64,000 nucleotides of DNA from Nonomuraea sp. NEAU-A123 (GCF_018603905.1 NZ_JAHFZZ010000007.1:375376-439375); one strand, 5' to 3'. Numbered from the stretch's first letter, positions 41,518-49,620 are shown. Numbers and translations: made by a program. The notes: a model not told the origin generated them from the sequence alone.

Positions 41518-41981
41518 CCAAAACCCTTTTTGCTTTTTTACGGCTGGCACGGTGGGCCCCAATGCGGGTGCGGAGCTGGGCTCTGTCCAGGGGTACGGTC
41601 CTGAGGTGTCCGGGGCTGGGCGCCGTGACGAGACGGTGAGACCGTGGCTTCCGGTCGGCTGCTCACCGCACATCGGCCCAACGTCGACCCGCGTCGGCCG
41701 CACGTCGGCCCAGTGTTCAGCCCACGTCCGGCGCCTGTCGGGCCTTGCGGCCAGCCCTCGTCCGACCCACATCCGGCGTGTCGGCGCTCCGGTCAGCCCG
41801 CGTCCGACCCACGTCCGGCTTGTCGGCCGCGCGGCCCCGCGTCGGCCGCTCGCCACAACGTGACCGTCTCGCCTCATCTCCAGCGCTCGCCGACTCTCCA
41901 CCACTCGCCCCACGCCAGCCGCACACCGCATTTCGGCGGTTGCTCTGCGGCGGGCGTTTGTGTGTCGGGCGTCATGGGAGG
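41518..41981. other. 464-bp intergenic region with degenerate repeats
   Basis: No convincing gene. Bases 41521-41541 are A/T-rich (CCTTTTTGCTTTTTT) and may end the Lrp-domain transcript. From about 41680 to 41840 an imperfect repeat occurs, with recurring TCCGACCCACRTCCGGC and GGCCCACGTC-like segments spaced about 40-45 bases. Frames across it are low-complexity Pro/Arg text and look non-coding. Confidence 0.5.
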
Positions 41982-42542
41982 TCAGATGGCGCGGCCCAGG
42001 AAGGCCAGGAGTCGTCGGTGTGGCGATGCGTCTTCGGTGGTCTGGATCTCGGGGTCGAACACGCCGGGGATCCGGTAGGCGTCGATGCCCATGGAGCGCA
42101 TCGTCACCAGGAGGTCCCCGCACAGTTCCTCGTCGACCAGGGGCTCCTGGCCGGTGGCGACTGCCAGGTCGGTGCCGTGTACGAGGATCTCCGTCAGGTG
42201 GACCACGGCGGCCAGCGGCCCGGGGAGGGCGCCGAGGGAGATGTGCACGGTCTGCTGCAGCGCGTCGGGACGGCGCCACGCGGCGCGGTCGGCCGCCGCC
42301 GCCTTCTCGTACGCGCCCACGGGGTCCGCGCCCAGCCAGTCCGCCTCGTGGTCGGCACCGGGGTCGGTCCCGTCGAGCTCGGCGGCGAAGATCTGCATGC
42401 CGCCCACCACGTGGTTGAGCAGCGTACGGACGTCCCAGCCCGCGCACGGCGTGGGCCGGTCCCACTGGTCGGCGGCGATGCCGGTGACGATGGTGGCCGT
42501 CATGTCGACGGCCCGTTCGATCTGGTCGACTACCTGGCTCAT
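41982..42542 (-). CDS. TIGR03086 / DinB-like metal-binding protein
   Basis: A 186-residue four-helix-bundle protein. The signature DQWDRPTPCAGWDVRTLLNHVVGGM contains the first metal His; a later HLTEILVHGTDLAVATGQ gives further His ligands. The fold is shared with mycothiol-dependent maleylpyruvate isomerase N-domains and DinB, so a thiol-linked role is plausible. The ATG is preceded by AAAAGGAGATC. It is divergent from a TetR gene, whose product likely controls it through the repeats at 42561-42601. Confidence 0.82.
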   Translation of the reverse strand: MSQVVDQIERAVDMTATIVTGIAADQWDRPTPCAGWDVRTLLNHVVGGMQIFAAELDGTDPGADHEADWLGADPVGAYEKAAAADRAAWRRPDALQQTVHISLGALPGPLAAVVHLTEILVHGTDLAVATGQEPLVDEELCGDLLVTMRSMGIDAYRIPGVFDPEIQTTEDASPHRRLLAFLGRAI

Positions 42543-42560
42543 GCTTGATCTCCTTTTAAG

Positions 42561-42601
42561 TTAACGAGCGTAAGGTTACATCAATGAGCTAACGGATGTA
42601 A
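42561..42601. promoter_or_regulatory. Candidate TetR operator between TIGR03086 and TetR genes
   Basis: TTACATC (42576-42582) is matched by GATGTAA (42595-42601), a perfect 7-bp inverted repeat. Overlapping it are two similar direct elements, TTAACGAGCGTAAG (42561-42574) and CTAACGGATGTAAAG (42590-42604). The low-GC 68-bp gap is the only place for both promoters. Confidence 0.55.
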
Positions 42602-42610
42602 AGTCATTGC

Positions 42611-43444
42611 ATGAGCAGTGAGACGCACCGCACACGGAACAGGCGCGGAGAGGGCTCCCGGCTGCGCGGCGAGATCATCGCGGCGGCGACCGCGCTCCTG
42701 GAGCAGGCGGGCAGCGAGGATGCGATCACGCTCCGGGGGGTGGCACGCCAGGCAGGGGTGTCCGCCCCGTCGATCTACGCCCACTTCGCCGACCGCGAGG
42801 AGATCATCGGCGCGGTAGTGGCGCAGGCGTTCACCGAACTCGATGAGGCGCTCGTCACGACCGTCGAGGGCGAGACCGATCCCGCGAGGCGATTGTGGAA
42901 GCTGTGCGAGGCGTATCTGGACTTCGCCGAGAGCAAGCCGCATCGCTATCGGGTGGCGTTCGGCAGACACAACACCGCAGAGCCCACCGGCTCAGCGGCG
43001 CGGCTGGAGGATCTGTCGGGCGGCCAGGCATTCACCCGGCTGATCGAGGCGGTCGCCGACTACACGAAGAGCGACCGCGCAAACGACGACCCCGCGAACG
43101 GCAGCAGCAGGTCAGGGGACTGCAGCGCGACAGACGCCAGCGCAAACGACGGCACCGCGCAGAACAGCCCTGCGCAAGACCGTCGCACAAACGACAGCCC
43201 AGCGCAGAACGACCCCTCGCAGCACGGCCGCGCGGAAGACAACCCCGCGCAGCACGACCGCGCGCAGCACGGCCCCGCGAAAAACGGCTACGCGGCGAGC
43301 CGGTCGCCGCAGGTGGCGGCCACCGCTCTGTGGGTGTCCCTGCATGGGTACGCGTCGTTGACCGCGAGCGTTCCACTGTTCCCGTGGCCGGATCGGCGGG
43401 AGATGCTCAGCACGCTGCTGGCCTCCATAGTCCCCGCCCCATAG
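42611..43444 (+). CDS. TetR family regulator with pentapeptide-repeat insertion
   Basis: A 277-residue regulator. The N-terminal HTH (about residues 18-65) has ITLRGVARQAGVSAPSIYAHFADREEIIGAVV, a standard TetR motif. The C-terminal TetR_C ligand domain begins normally (LWKLCEAYLDFAESKPHRYRVAF) but residues 154-232 are a hydrophilic run of 5-residue units such as AQHDR, AQHGP and AQNDP, after which the final helices resume (AATALWVSLHGYASLTAS). Family length is near 190-210, so about 75 residues are extra. The insertion is probably disordered. ATG start. It likely represses itself and the divergent TIGR03086 gene. Confidence 0.83.
   Translation: MSSETHRTRNRRGEGSRLRGEIIAAATALLEQAGSEDAITLRGVARQAGVSAPSIYAHFADREEIIGAVVAQAFTELDEALVTTVEGETDPARRLWKLCEAYLDFAESKPHRYRVAFGRHNTAEPTGSAARLEDLSGGQAFTRLIEAVADYTKSDRANDDPANGSSRSGDCSATDASANDGTAQNSPAQDRRTNDSPAQNDPSQHGRAEDNPAQHDRAQHGPAKNGYAASRSPQVAATALWVSLHGYASLTASVPLFPWPDRREMLSTLLASIVPAP
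43070..43306 (+). repeat. 15-bp-period repeat inside the TetR gene
   Basis: About 15 degenerate units of 15 bp, with GCGCAGCACGACCGC-like copies best preserved around 43230-43280. They encode [PR]AQ[HN][DG]. The period matches the reading frame, so copy changes keep the protein in frame. Confidence 0.8.
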
Positions 43445-43528
43445 GGACCCGCCTGGCTCGGCGGCCGTCTCGAGGCGGCCCGTCCTGGCCACGGCAGCGC
43501 ACGGAGCACACGGAGCGCGCCAAAAGAG

Positions 43529-43559
43529 CGGGCCCGGACGGAGGATCCGTCCGGGCCCG
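43529..43559 (-). terminator. Terminator of the ctaE-qcrCAB operon
   Basis: A perfect 14-bp stem (CGGGCCCGGACGGA and complement) with a 3-base loop, followed on the minus strand by CTCTTTT. It lies 17 bases past the qcrB stop and also faces the convergent TetR gene. Confidence 0.88.
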
Positions 43560-43576
43560 GAGATGAAGAGGAAGAA

Positions 43577-45235
43577 CTACCGCGTCAGCGTATGGTCATC
43601 GCCGGCGCCGACAGCCGCGTGCTCGTCTTCATGCTCGTGTCCATGCCCATGCCCATCGTCGAGCGGGATCTTCTCCCCGCCGTACGCCTTGGACATGAGG
43701 GCGCGCAGCTTGCCGAGCGGGCCACGCATCCCCTTCGGCGGGATGCCCGAGCTGTCGGGCGCGACCGGCAGCATCAGCACCGGCTCCTTGCCCCGCACGT
43801 GCGCCTCGAGGTCATCGTCCGGCGGCGTGTGGAGCTCGATGTACTCGCCGTGCGGCAGCCGCTTGATCACGCCGGACTCGACGCCGTGCGAGACGACGGC
43901 CGCGTCGTAGCGCTGAAGGCCGAGACACGTGCGATACGTGATCAGGTACGCCAGCGCGGGCCCCAGGAAGATCAGCCACCGCCCTACGATCGTGGTGACG
44001 TTGAGGCTGATCTGGAAGTTCGCCGAGATCTCGTCGTTGGCGCCGAGCAGCCAGAGCAGGCCGTAGAACGTGATGGCCGTCATGCCGATCGCGGTGCGGT
44101 GCGGGTTGTTGCGCGGGCGGTCGGCGACGTGGTGCTCGCGGTGATCGCCCGTGACCCAGCGTTCGATGAACGGATAGAGCGCCAGGCCCGTCATGATGAT
44201 GCCCATCGGCACCAGCGCCGGGATGATGACGCTGAGCGGCAGTGTGCCCGCATGGGCCGTGCCGAACAGGTTGATCTCCCACGGCACCATGATGCGCAGC
44301 GCGCCTTCGAGGAAGCCCATGTAGAAGTCGGGCTGCGAACCGGCCGACACGTCGGCGGGCGTGTAGGGCCCGAACAGCCAGATCGGGTTGATCTGGGCGA
44401 ACGTCGCCAGCCCGGCCACCACCGCGAACGTGAACAGGAAGTACGCGCCCGCCTTGGCCATGAAGGCCGGGTAGAAGGGCGCTCCCACCACGTTGTGGTT
44501 GTTGCGGTTCTTGCCGGGCATCTGGGTGTGCTTCTGCGTCCACATGAGCACCATGTGGGCGGAGACGAGCGCCAGGATGATGCCCGGGATGAGCAGGATG
44601 TGCAGCGAGAAGAACCGGGCGATGACATCCTCACCCGGATATTCGCCGCCGAACAGGAAGAACGTGATGTAGGTGCCCACGAGCGGCAGCGAGATCGCCA
44701 CGCCCTCGGTGATCCGCAGACCGGCGCCGGACAGCAGGTCGTCAGGCAGGGAGTAGCCGGTCAGGCCCTCGAGGAGCGCCAGCGTCAGCAGCCCGACGCC
44801 GATCAGCCAGTTGAGCTCGCGCGGCTTGCGGTAGGCGCCGGTGAAGAACACCCGCAGCGCGTGCACCGTCATGCCGGCCACGAACATCAGGGCCGCCCAG
44901 TGGTGCATCTGCCGCATGAGCAGTCCACCCCGGACGTCGAAGCTGAGCTCCAGCGACGACGCGTAGGCCTCGGACATCATGACGCCCTTGAGCGGGGCGT
45001 ACGAGCCGTCGTAGGGGATCTCCCCCATGCTGGGCTTGAACCAGAACGTCAGGAACGTACCGGTCAGCAGCAGGATGACGAAGGAGTAGAGCGCGATCTC
45101 ACCCAGCAGGAACGACCAGTGGTCGGGAAAGACCTTGCGGAAATTGCGCTTGAGGAAATTGGCCGCGCCGAGGCGCTCGTCCAGGAAGTTGGACGGGCCC
45201 GCGATGGCCTTGGGAACGGTGGTCAGCTCGCTCAT
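43577..45235 (-). CDS. qcrB: Cytochrome b subunit of the bc1 complex
   Basis: A 552-residue membrane protein that carries the two b hemes: His pairs in MRQMHHWAALMFVAGMTVHALRVFF and FSLHILLIPGIILALVSAHMVLM. Menaquinol-site PEWY is altered as in actinobacteria (LFGPYTPADV region). About eight or nine helices are followed by a long cytosolic tail ending in a His/Asp/Glu-rich GHGHGHEHEDEH. It oxidises menaquinol and passes electrons to QcrA and QcrC, pumping protons in a supercomplex with cytochrome aa3. The ATG overlaps the qcrA stop by four bases. Confidence 0.93.
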   Translation of the reverse strand: MSELTTVPKAIAGPSNFLDERLGAANFLKRNFRKVFPDHWSFLLGEIALYSFVILLLTGTFLTFWFKPSMGEIPYDGSYAPLKGVMMSEAYASSLELSFDVRGGLLMRQMHHWAALMFVAGMTVHALRVFFTGAYRKPRELNWLIGVGLLTLALLEGLTGYSLPDDLLSGAGLRITEGVAISLPLVGTYITFFLFGGEYPGEDVIARFFSLHILLIPGIILALVSAHMVLMWTQKHTQMPGKNRNNHNVVGAPFYPAFMAKAGAYFLFTFAVVAGLATFAQINPIWLFGPYTPADVSAGSQPDFYMGFLEGALRIMVPWEINLFGTAHAGTLPLSVIIPALVPMGIIMTGLALYPFIERWVTGDHREHHVADRPRNNPHRTAIGMTAITFYGLLWLLGANDEISANFQISLNVTTIVGRWLIFLGPALAYLITYRTCLGLQRYDAAVVSHGVESGVIKRLPHGEYIELHTPPDDDLEAHVRGKEPVLMLPVAPDSSGIPPKGMRGPLGKLRALMSKAYGGEKIPLDDGHGHGHEHEDEHAAVGAGDDHTLTR

Positions 45236-46344
45236 GCCTGGCCTCCCTTGGACCTGGCCTCGGCTTCGGCGTCGCCGCGCTCCCAGTAGCTGGGACCGGG
45301 CGGCACGCTGAAGTCCCCCTTGGCGATGAGGAATCCCTCGCCGTCGACCGTGATCGGCAGCTGCGGCAGCGGCCTGGCGGCCGGGCCGAAGATGACCTTG
45401 GCGCCGTCGGCGGCGTCGAAGGTCGACTGGTGGCAGGGGCAGAGGATGTGGTGGGTGGTCTGCTCGTAGAGGGCCGCCGGGCAGCCCACGTGCGTGCAGA
45501 TCTTGGAGTAGGCGACGATGCCGTCGTGCGTCCAGTTCTGGTTGACGCCCGACTTGATCTCTTCAGGGCGGAACTTGATCAGGATCAGCGTGGCCTTGGC
45601 CAGGGCGTTCAGGTCGTGCTGGTAGCCCTCGGGCACCACCGACAGGATGCCGCCCGGCGAGTTGAAGTCGGCCGCGCGGATCGGCTGGCCGGTGCCCTCC
45701 ACGACGAGCCTGAGCGGCTTGCCGTCCTTGGTCTTCTCGCCCCAGACCGTGTGCCGCAGCGTCTTGTTGAAGTCGGCGCCGGGCATCTTGGAGTTGTCCA
45801 GGTCGCGCAGCAGCACCACCGGGAGCAGGCCCAGCGGCGCGGCCGCGAGCAGCAGCGTGCGGCGCAGCATTTTGCGCTTGACGAAGCCGCTCTCGTTGGC
45901 GCCCTGCACGAAGGTCTCGGCGACGTACTCACGGTCGTCCTCGGCGGAGACCATGGGATGGCGCTCCTGGACCAGGGCGTACTTGGGCATGATCATGCGG
46001 ACCCAGACCACGATGCCGCAGGCCAGCCCCAGCAGCGCCAGCGTCAGCGTGCTGCCGAGCGCGAGGTTGGAGACGCCTGTGCTCTCCGGGCTGCCGACCT
46101 GGAAGTAGACGTAGGAGATGATGAACGCGATGCCCGCGAGGAACGTGACCGCGAAGCAGAGCGCCGCGATCCTCTCGGCCTTGCGCGCCTTCGTCTCGTC
46201 CTGCAGCGTCACGCCCGGGACTTCGACCTCGGCTTCCGCCGTTTCGGGGGTGCCGAGCATCGAGGTGCCCGGCACAGGAGTGCCGATGACGCGCTTGGGA
46301 ACGCGCTCGTCCGGCTGCTCGATCTCGTGCTCGTTGTCTGTCAT
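45232..46344 (-). CDS. qcrA: Rieske [2Fe-2S] subunit of the bc1 complex
   Basis: A 370-residue protein of the actinobacterial three-helix type: membrane segments near residues 65-85, 97-118 and 162-180, then the Rieske domain. The cluster ligands are in CTHVGCPA and CPCHQSTF. It takes one electron from menaquinol at QcrB and gives it to QcrC. The ATG at 46344 overlaps the qcrC stop (ATGA). An Asp/Glu-rich 50-residue N-terminus is exposed to the cytosol. Confidence 0.93.
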   Translation of the reverse strand: MTDNEHEIEQPDERVPKRVIGTPVPGTSMLGTPETAEAEVEVPGVTLQDETKARKAERIAALCFAVTFLAGIAFIISYVYFQVGSPESTGVSNLALGSTLTLALLGLACGIVVWVRMIMPKYALVQERHPMVSAEDDREYVAETFVQGANESGFVKRKMLRRTLLLAAAPLGLLPVVLLRDLDNSKMPGADFNKTLRHTVWGEKTKDGKPLRLVVEGTGQPIRAADFNSPGGILSVVPEGYQHDLNALAKATLILIKFRPEEIKSGVNQNWTHDGIVAYSKICTHVGCPAALYEQTTHHILCPCHQSTFDAADGAKVIFGPAARPLPQLPITVDGEGFLIAKGDFSVPPGPSYWERGDAEAEARSKGGQA

Positions 46345-47153
46345 GACTTCTGTCGCTTCTTCGCGGTGATCCAGATGGCTGCGAGGGCGAGGGCGCTGAG
46401 GCCCGCGATCCACGCTACGAGACCTTCGGTGACCGGGCCAATACGTCCGAGGCCGAAACCTCCAGGGTCCTTCTGCGCGCGAACCTGGGTGATGTAGGCG
46501 ATCATGCTGCGCTTCTCTTCAGGCGTGATCGTCGAGTCGTTGAAGACCGGCATCGCCTGCGGGCCGGTGACCATCGCCTCGTAGATCTGCGTGGGAGAGG
46601 CCAGGTTCAGGTTGGGGGCGTACTTCCCTCGGGTCAGCGCACCGCCCGCGCCGACCCAGTTGTGGCACTGGATGCAGTTGGCGCGGAAGAGCTCGCCGCC
46701 CTTGCCCGCGTCGCCGAGCTTGGCGTCGACCTGCTCCTTGCCGGGCACCTGCGGGCCGCCGCCGAGCGACTGCACGTAGGCGCCGAGCTTGCTGATCGCG
46801 TCCGGGTTGACCCAGTCCGGCAGCGGCTTGCGCGGCGCCTGGGCGCCGGAGTCGGCCGCGGGCATGCGGCCCGTGCTCACCTGGAAGTCGACGGCCGCGG
46901 CACCGACGCCGATGAGCGTGGGGGCCTTGCCGGTGATGCCCTGCGCGTTGAGCCCGTGGCAGCTGGAGCAGTGTGCCTCGAACAGGGCCTTACCCTCGGC
47001 CACGTCGTCGACCCTGCCTGACGCGAGTGCCGCGTCGGCAGGCTTGCCCACCTGGACAAAGGCGGTGTATGCCATCCCGACCAGCGCCAACGCGAAAATC
47101 AGGACGGCGTATCTCGCGAGGGGATGCCGCCGCCAAGCGGTGATCCTAGTCAC
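46341..47153 (-). CDS. qcrC: Diheme cytochrome c subunit of the bc1 complex
   Basis: A 270-residue protein anchored by an N-terminal helix and a C-terminal helix (LVAWIAGLSALALAAIWIT). Two c-type heme sites are present, CSSCH and CIQCH, with later Met ligands (QAMPVF; RMPAAD). It accepts electrons from the Rieske protein and hands them directly to the CuA of CtaC, as in actinobacteria that lack soluble cytochrome c. The start is GTG at 47153. It is 14 bases downstream of ctaE. Confidence 0.93.
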   Translation of the reverse strand: MTRITAWRRHPLARYAVLIFALALVGMAYTAFVQVGKPADAALASGRVDDVAEGKALFEAHCSSCHGLNAQGITGKAPTLIGVGAAAVDFQVSTGRMPAADSGAQAPRKPLPDWVNPDAISKLGAYVQSLGGGPQVPGKEQVDAKLGDAGKGGELFRANCIQCHNWVGAGGALTRGKYAPNLNLASPTQIYEAMVTGPQAMPVFNDSTITPEEKRSMIAYITQVRAQKDPGGFGLGRIGPVTEGLVAWIAGLSALALAAIWITAKKRQKS

Positions 47154-47167
47154 AGAGATCCCGTTCC

Positions 47168-47818
47168 TTAACGAATAATGTAGATGGTCGCGAAAAGGCC
47201 GATCCAGACGACGTCGACGAAGTGCCAGTAGTAGGACACGACGATCGCGCTGGTGGCCTGCTCATGCGTGAAGCGCTTCGCGGCGTACGTGCGTCCCAGC
47301 ATGAACAGGAACGCGATCAGGCCACCCGTCACGTGCAGGCCGTGGAAGCCCGTCGTCAGGTAGAACACCGAGGTGAAGGCGTTCGCGGACAGGGTCGCGC
47401 CCTCTTTCGCCAGCTCGCCGTACTCGTACAGCTGACCGGCGACGAAGACCGCGCCCATCAGGAAGCTGACGACGTACCAGAAGCGGAGCTTGCCGACCTG
47501 CCCCTTCTCCGCGGCCCACACGCCCATCTGGCACGTCACACTCGACAGAACCAGGATGATCGTGTTCGCCGTCGCGAACGGGATGTTCAGGTGAGCGCCT
47601 TCGGCTTCCACGCCTTGCATGACGAGCGCGGGGCTCCACACGAGGCCCTTGCCCTCGCTCACCGACCGGATGGTGAAGTACATCGCGAACAGCGCCGCGA
47701 AGAACATGAGCTCGGAGGACAGCCAGACGATCGTACCGACGCTGACCAGATTGGGTCTGCGGTACGGCTGTGCTGTCGTCGTCGAAGTTATTGCGGATGC
47801 TGTCGCCACGGGCAGCAT
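47168..47818 (-). CDS. ctaE: Cytochrome c oxidase subunit III
   Basis: About 216 residues with five transmembrane helices. Conserved blocks are RRPNLVSVGTIVWLSSELMFFAALFAMYF, SSVTCQMGVWAAEKG, YLTTGFHGLHVTGGLIAF and YYWHFVDVVWIGLFATIYIIR. It stabilises the aa3 oxidase. The ATG at 47818 (MLPVATASAIT) gives the usual length, but its ribosome site is weak; a GTG at 47809 is possible. The frame remains open for 65 residues upstream, including a hydrophobic stretch, though family members do not normally have it. It heads the ctaE-qcrCAB operon. Confidence 0.85.
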   Translation of the reverse strand: MLPVATASAITSTTTAQPYRRPNLVSVGTIVWLSSELMFFAALFAMYFTIRSVSEGKGLVWSPALVMQGVEAEGAHLNIPFATANTIILVLSSVTCQMGVWAAEKGQVGKLRFWYVVSFLMGAVFVAGQLYEYGELAKEGATLSANAFTSVFYLTTGFHGLHVTGGLIAFLFMLGRTYAAKRFTHEQATSAIVVSYYWHFVDVVWIGLFATIYIIR

Positions 47819-47996
47819 TATTGCGGCTTCTGTAGCCGGTCCGACGCACGACCCCCCCGTAGCAGCGACAAACATGCCAACAACCCAAGAAAATAGGGAC
47901 AAAACGACCGCTAGAGGCAGCGGCCTGGGTTTGGGGGCCGGGGCACCGGTACGATTCCAGGTGACCATATCGCTTCGACCGATAGTGAGCGCGACC

Positions 47997-48413
47997 GTGA
48001 GCACCGACGACACGATGAGGGTCCTCGTCTACAGCGACGACGCCGCCACCCGTGAAGAGGTACGGCTGGCGATCGGCCGGCGACCCGCCGCCGATGTCCC
48101 CTTCGTGGAGATCGTGGAGTGCGCCACCGAGCCCAAAGTGCACCAGTGGCTGGGCTCCGGCGAGATCGACGTGGCCGTCCTCGACGGCGAGACCCAGCCG
48201 GCGGGCGGCATGGGCGTCTCGCGCCAGGCCAAGGACGAGGTCTACGACTGCCCTCCCGTCTGCCTGATCATCGCCAGGCGCGACGACCGCTGGCTGGCCG
48301 ACTGGTCCAAGGCCGACGCCGTGGTCCCGCAGCCGCTGGAGCCCATGGTGCTGGCCGACACCGTCGCCGACCTGATGCGCCGCCGCGCCTCGACCCGACT
48401 CAACGCGAAGTAG
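47997..48413 (+). CDS. Orphan receiver-like (pseudo-response-regulator) protein
   Basis: A 138-residue stand-alone protein resembling a receiver domain: VLVYSDDAATREEV at the acidic pocket, AVLDGE at the phospho-acceptor position and CLIIARRDDRW. Where the switch Lys is expected the sequence reads VVPQPLEPM, with Gln instead of Lys. It is therefore probably a pseudo-receiver. It lacks an output domain. The GTG at 47997 is used; ATG at 48015 and GTG at 47985 are alternatives. Proteins of this kind sit beside trpD and ctaE in other actinobacteria (from memory). It is divergent from ctaE and followed nine bases later by trpD. Confidence 0.75.
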   Translation: MSTDDTMRVLVYSDDAATREEVRLAIGRRPAADVPFVEIVECATEPKVHQWLGSGEIDVAVLDGETQPAGGMGVSRQAKDEVYDCPPVCLIIARRDDRWLADWSKADAVVPQPLEPMVLADTVADLMRRRASTRLNAK

Positions 48414-48422
48414 GTGCCTTCC

Positions 48423-49469
48423 GTGGATGCCCGGACGACCTGGCCCGCCCTGCTTTCGGCTCTCCTGTCAGGTGAGCATCTGACCGCCGACGAGACGTCC
48501 TGGGCGATGCGGGAGATCATGTCCGGCTCCGCGACGTCGGCCCAGATCGCCGGGTTCGCGATCGCGCTGCGGGCCAAGGGCGAGACGGTGGCCGAGGTCG
48601 TGGGCCTGGCCCGCACCATGCTGGAGCTGGCCACCCCCCTCCACATCGAGGGCCCGGTCGTCGACGTGGTCGGCACCGGCGGCGACCGCGCCCACACGGT
48701 GAACGTCTCGACGATGGCCGCCATCGTGGCCGCCGCCGCGGGCGCCCGCGTGGTCAAGCACGGCAACCGCGCCGCCTCCTCCTCGTGCGGCGCCGCCGAC
48801 GTCCTGGAGCACCTCGGCATCCACCTCGACCTGACGCCCGAGCAGACGGCCCACGTCGCCCGCGAGGCGGGGATCGCCTTCTGCTTCGCCCCCGTCTACC
48901 ACCCCGCGCTGCGCTTCGCCGGGCCGCCGCGCAAGGAGATCGGCGTCCCGACGATCTTCAACTTCCTCGGCCCGCTCACCAACCCGGCCCGCCCCGCGGC
49001 CCAGGCCATCGGTGTCTTCGACAAGCGCATGCTGCCGATCCTCGCGGGCGTCTTCGCCGAGCGCGGCGTCTCCGCCCTGGTCTTCCGCGGCGACGACGGC
49101 CTCGACGAGCTGACGATCGCGACGACCTCCACGGTCTGGATCGTCAAGGACGGCGCCGCCACCCAGACCGTCTTCGACCCCGCCGTCCTGGGCATCCCCC
49201 GGGCCGACGCGGACGCCCTCAGGGGCGGCGACGTCGGCTTCAACGCCCAGGCGGTCCATGACCTCCTGCGCGGCAAGGCCGGCCCGGTGCGCGACGCCGT
49301 GCTCCTCAACGCGGCGGCGGCCCTGGTGGCGCTGGACGGGCCCGGCGACGACCTCGACGCCGCCATGATCGACGCCTACGCCCGCGCCGCCCAGGCCGTC
49401 GACTCCGGCCACGGCTCGGCCACCCTGGACCGCTGGATAGCGACCAGCCGCTCCGTCCGCCCCGCCTGA
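48423..49469 (+). CDS. trpD: Anthranilate phosphoribosyltransferase
   Basis: A 348-residue enzyme of tryptophan synthesis that joins anthranilate to PRPP. The PRPP loop VGTGGDRAHTVNVST, the glycine-rich KHGNRAASSSCGAAD, the anthranilate site around PVYHPALRFAGPPRKE and the metal-binding DGLDELT are all present. GTG at 48423 is chosen; an in-frame GTG at 48414 abuts the upstream stop. It is apart from the other trp genes and linked to the respiratory genes, as seen in several actinobacteria. A tandem repeat array begins at its stop codon. Confidence 0.9.
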   Translation: MDARTTWPALLSALLSGEHLTADETSWAMREIMSGSATSAQIAGFAIALRAKGETVAEVVGLARTMLELATPLHIEGPVVDVVGTGGDRAHTVNVSTMAAIVAAAAGARVVKHGNRAASSSCGAADVLEHLGIHLDLTPEQTAHVAREAGIAFCFAPVYHPALRFAGPPRKEIGVPTIFNFLGPLTNPARPAAQAIGVFDKRMLPILAGVFAERGVSALVFRGDDGLDELTIATTSTVWIVKDGAATQTVFDPAVLGIPRADADALRGGDVGFNAQAVHDLLRGKAGPVRDAVLLNAAAALVALDGPGDDLDAAMIDAYARAAQAVDSGHGSATLDRWIATSRSVRPA

Positions 49470-49620
49470 CACGCCGACCCGCTCAGGAGACCGCTGACGC
49501 GTCGGCTCTCTCAGCAGGCCGCTGACACGTCGGCCCGCTCAGCAGGCCGCTGGCCCGCTCAGCAGGCCGCTGGCCCGCTCAGTAGGCCGCTGACACGTCG
49601 ACTCTCTCAGCAGGCCGCCG
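49469..49620 (+). repeat. Six-unit tandem repeat starting at the trpD stop
   Basis: Units of 28, 28, 28, 20, 20 and 28 bp run from the last base of the trpD stop. Each 28-mer has the form ACACGTCG + GCCCGCTCAGCAGGCCGCTG; the two 20-mers lack the ACACGTCG part. Every unit contains CAGC-AGGCC-GCTG, a small dyad. The array lies between convergent trpD and L,D-transpeptidase genes. Confidence 0.85.

Noticed and set aside
43112..43492. Leftward open frame reading as a pentapeptide-repeat protein (VLRAVVLRGVV type)
   Set aside because: It is the exact antisense of the 15-bp repeats in the TetR gene. The periodicity comes from the sense strand; there is no ribosome site or recognised N-terminus.
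49469..49620. Possible CRISPR array
   Set aside because: Units are contiguous with no unique spacers and no cas genes are near.
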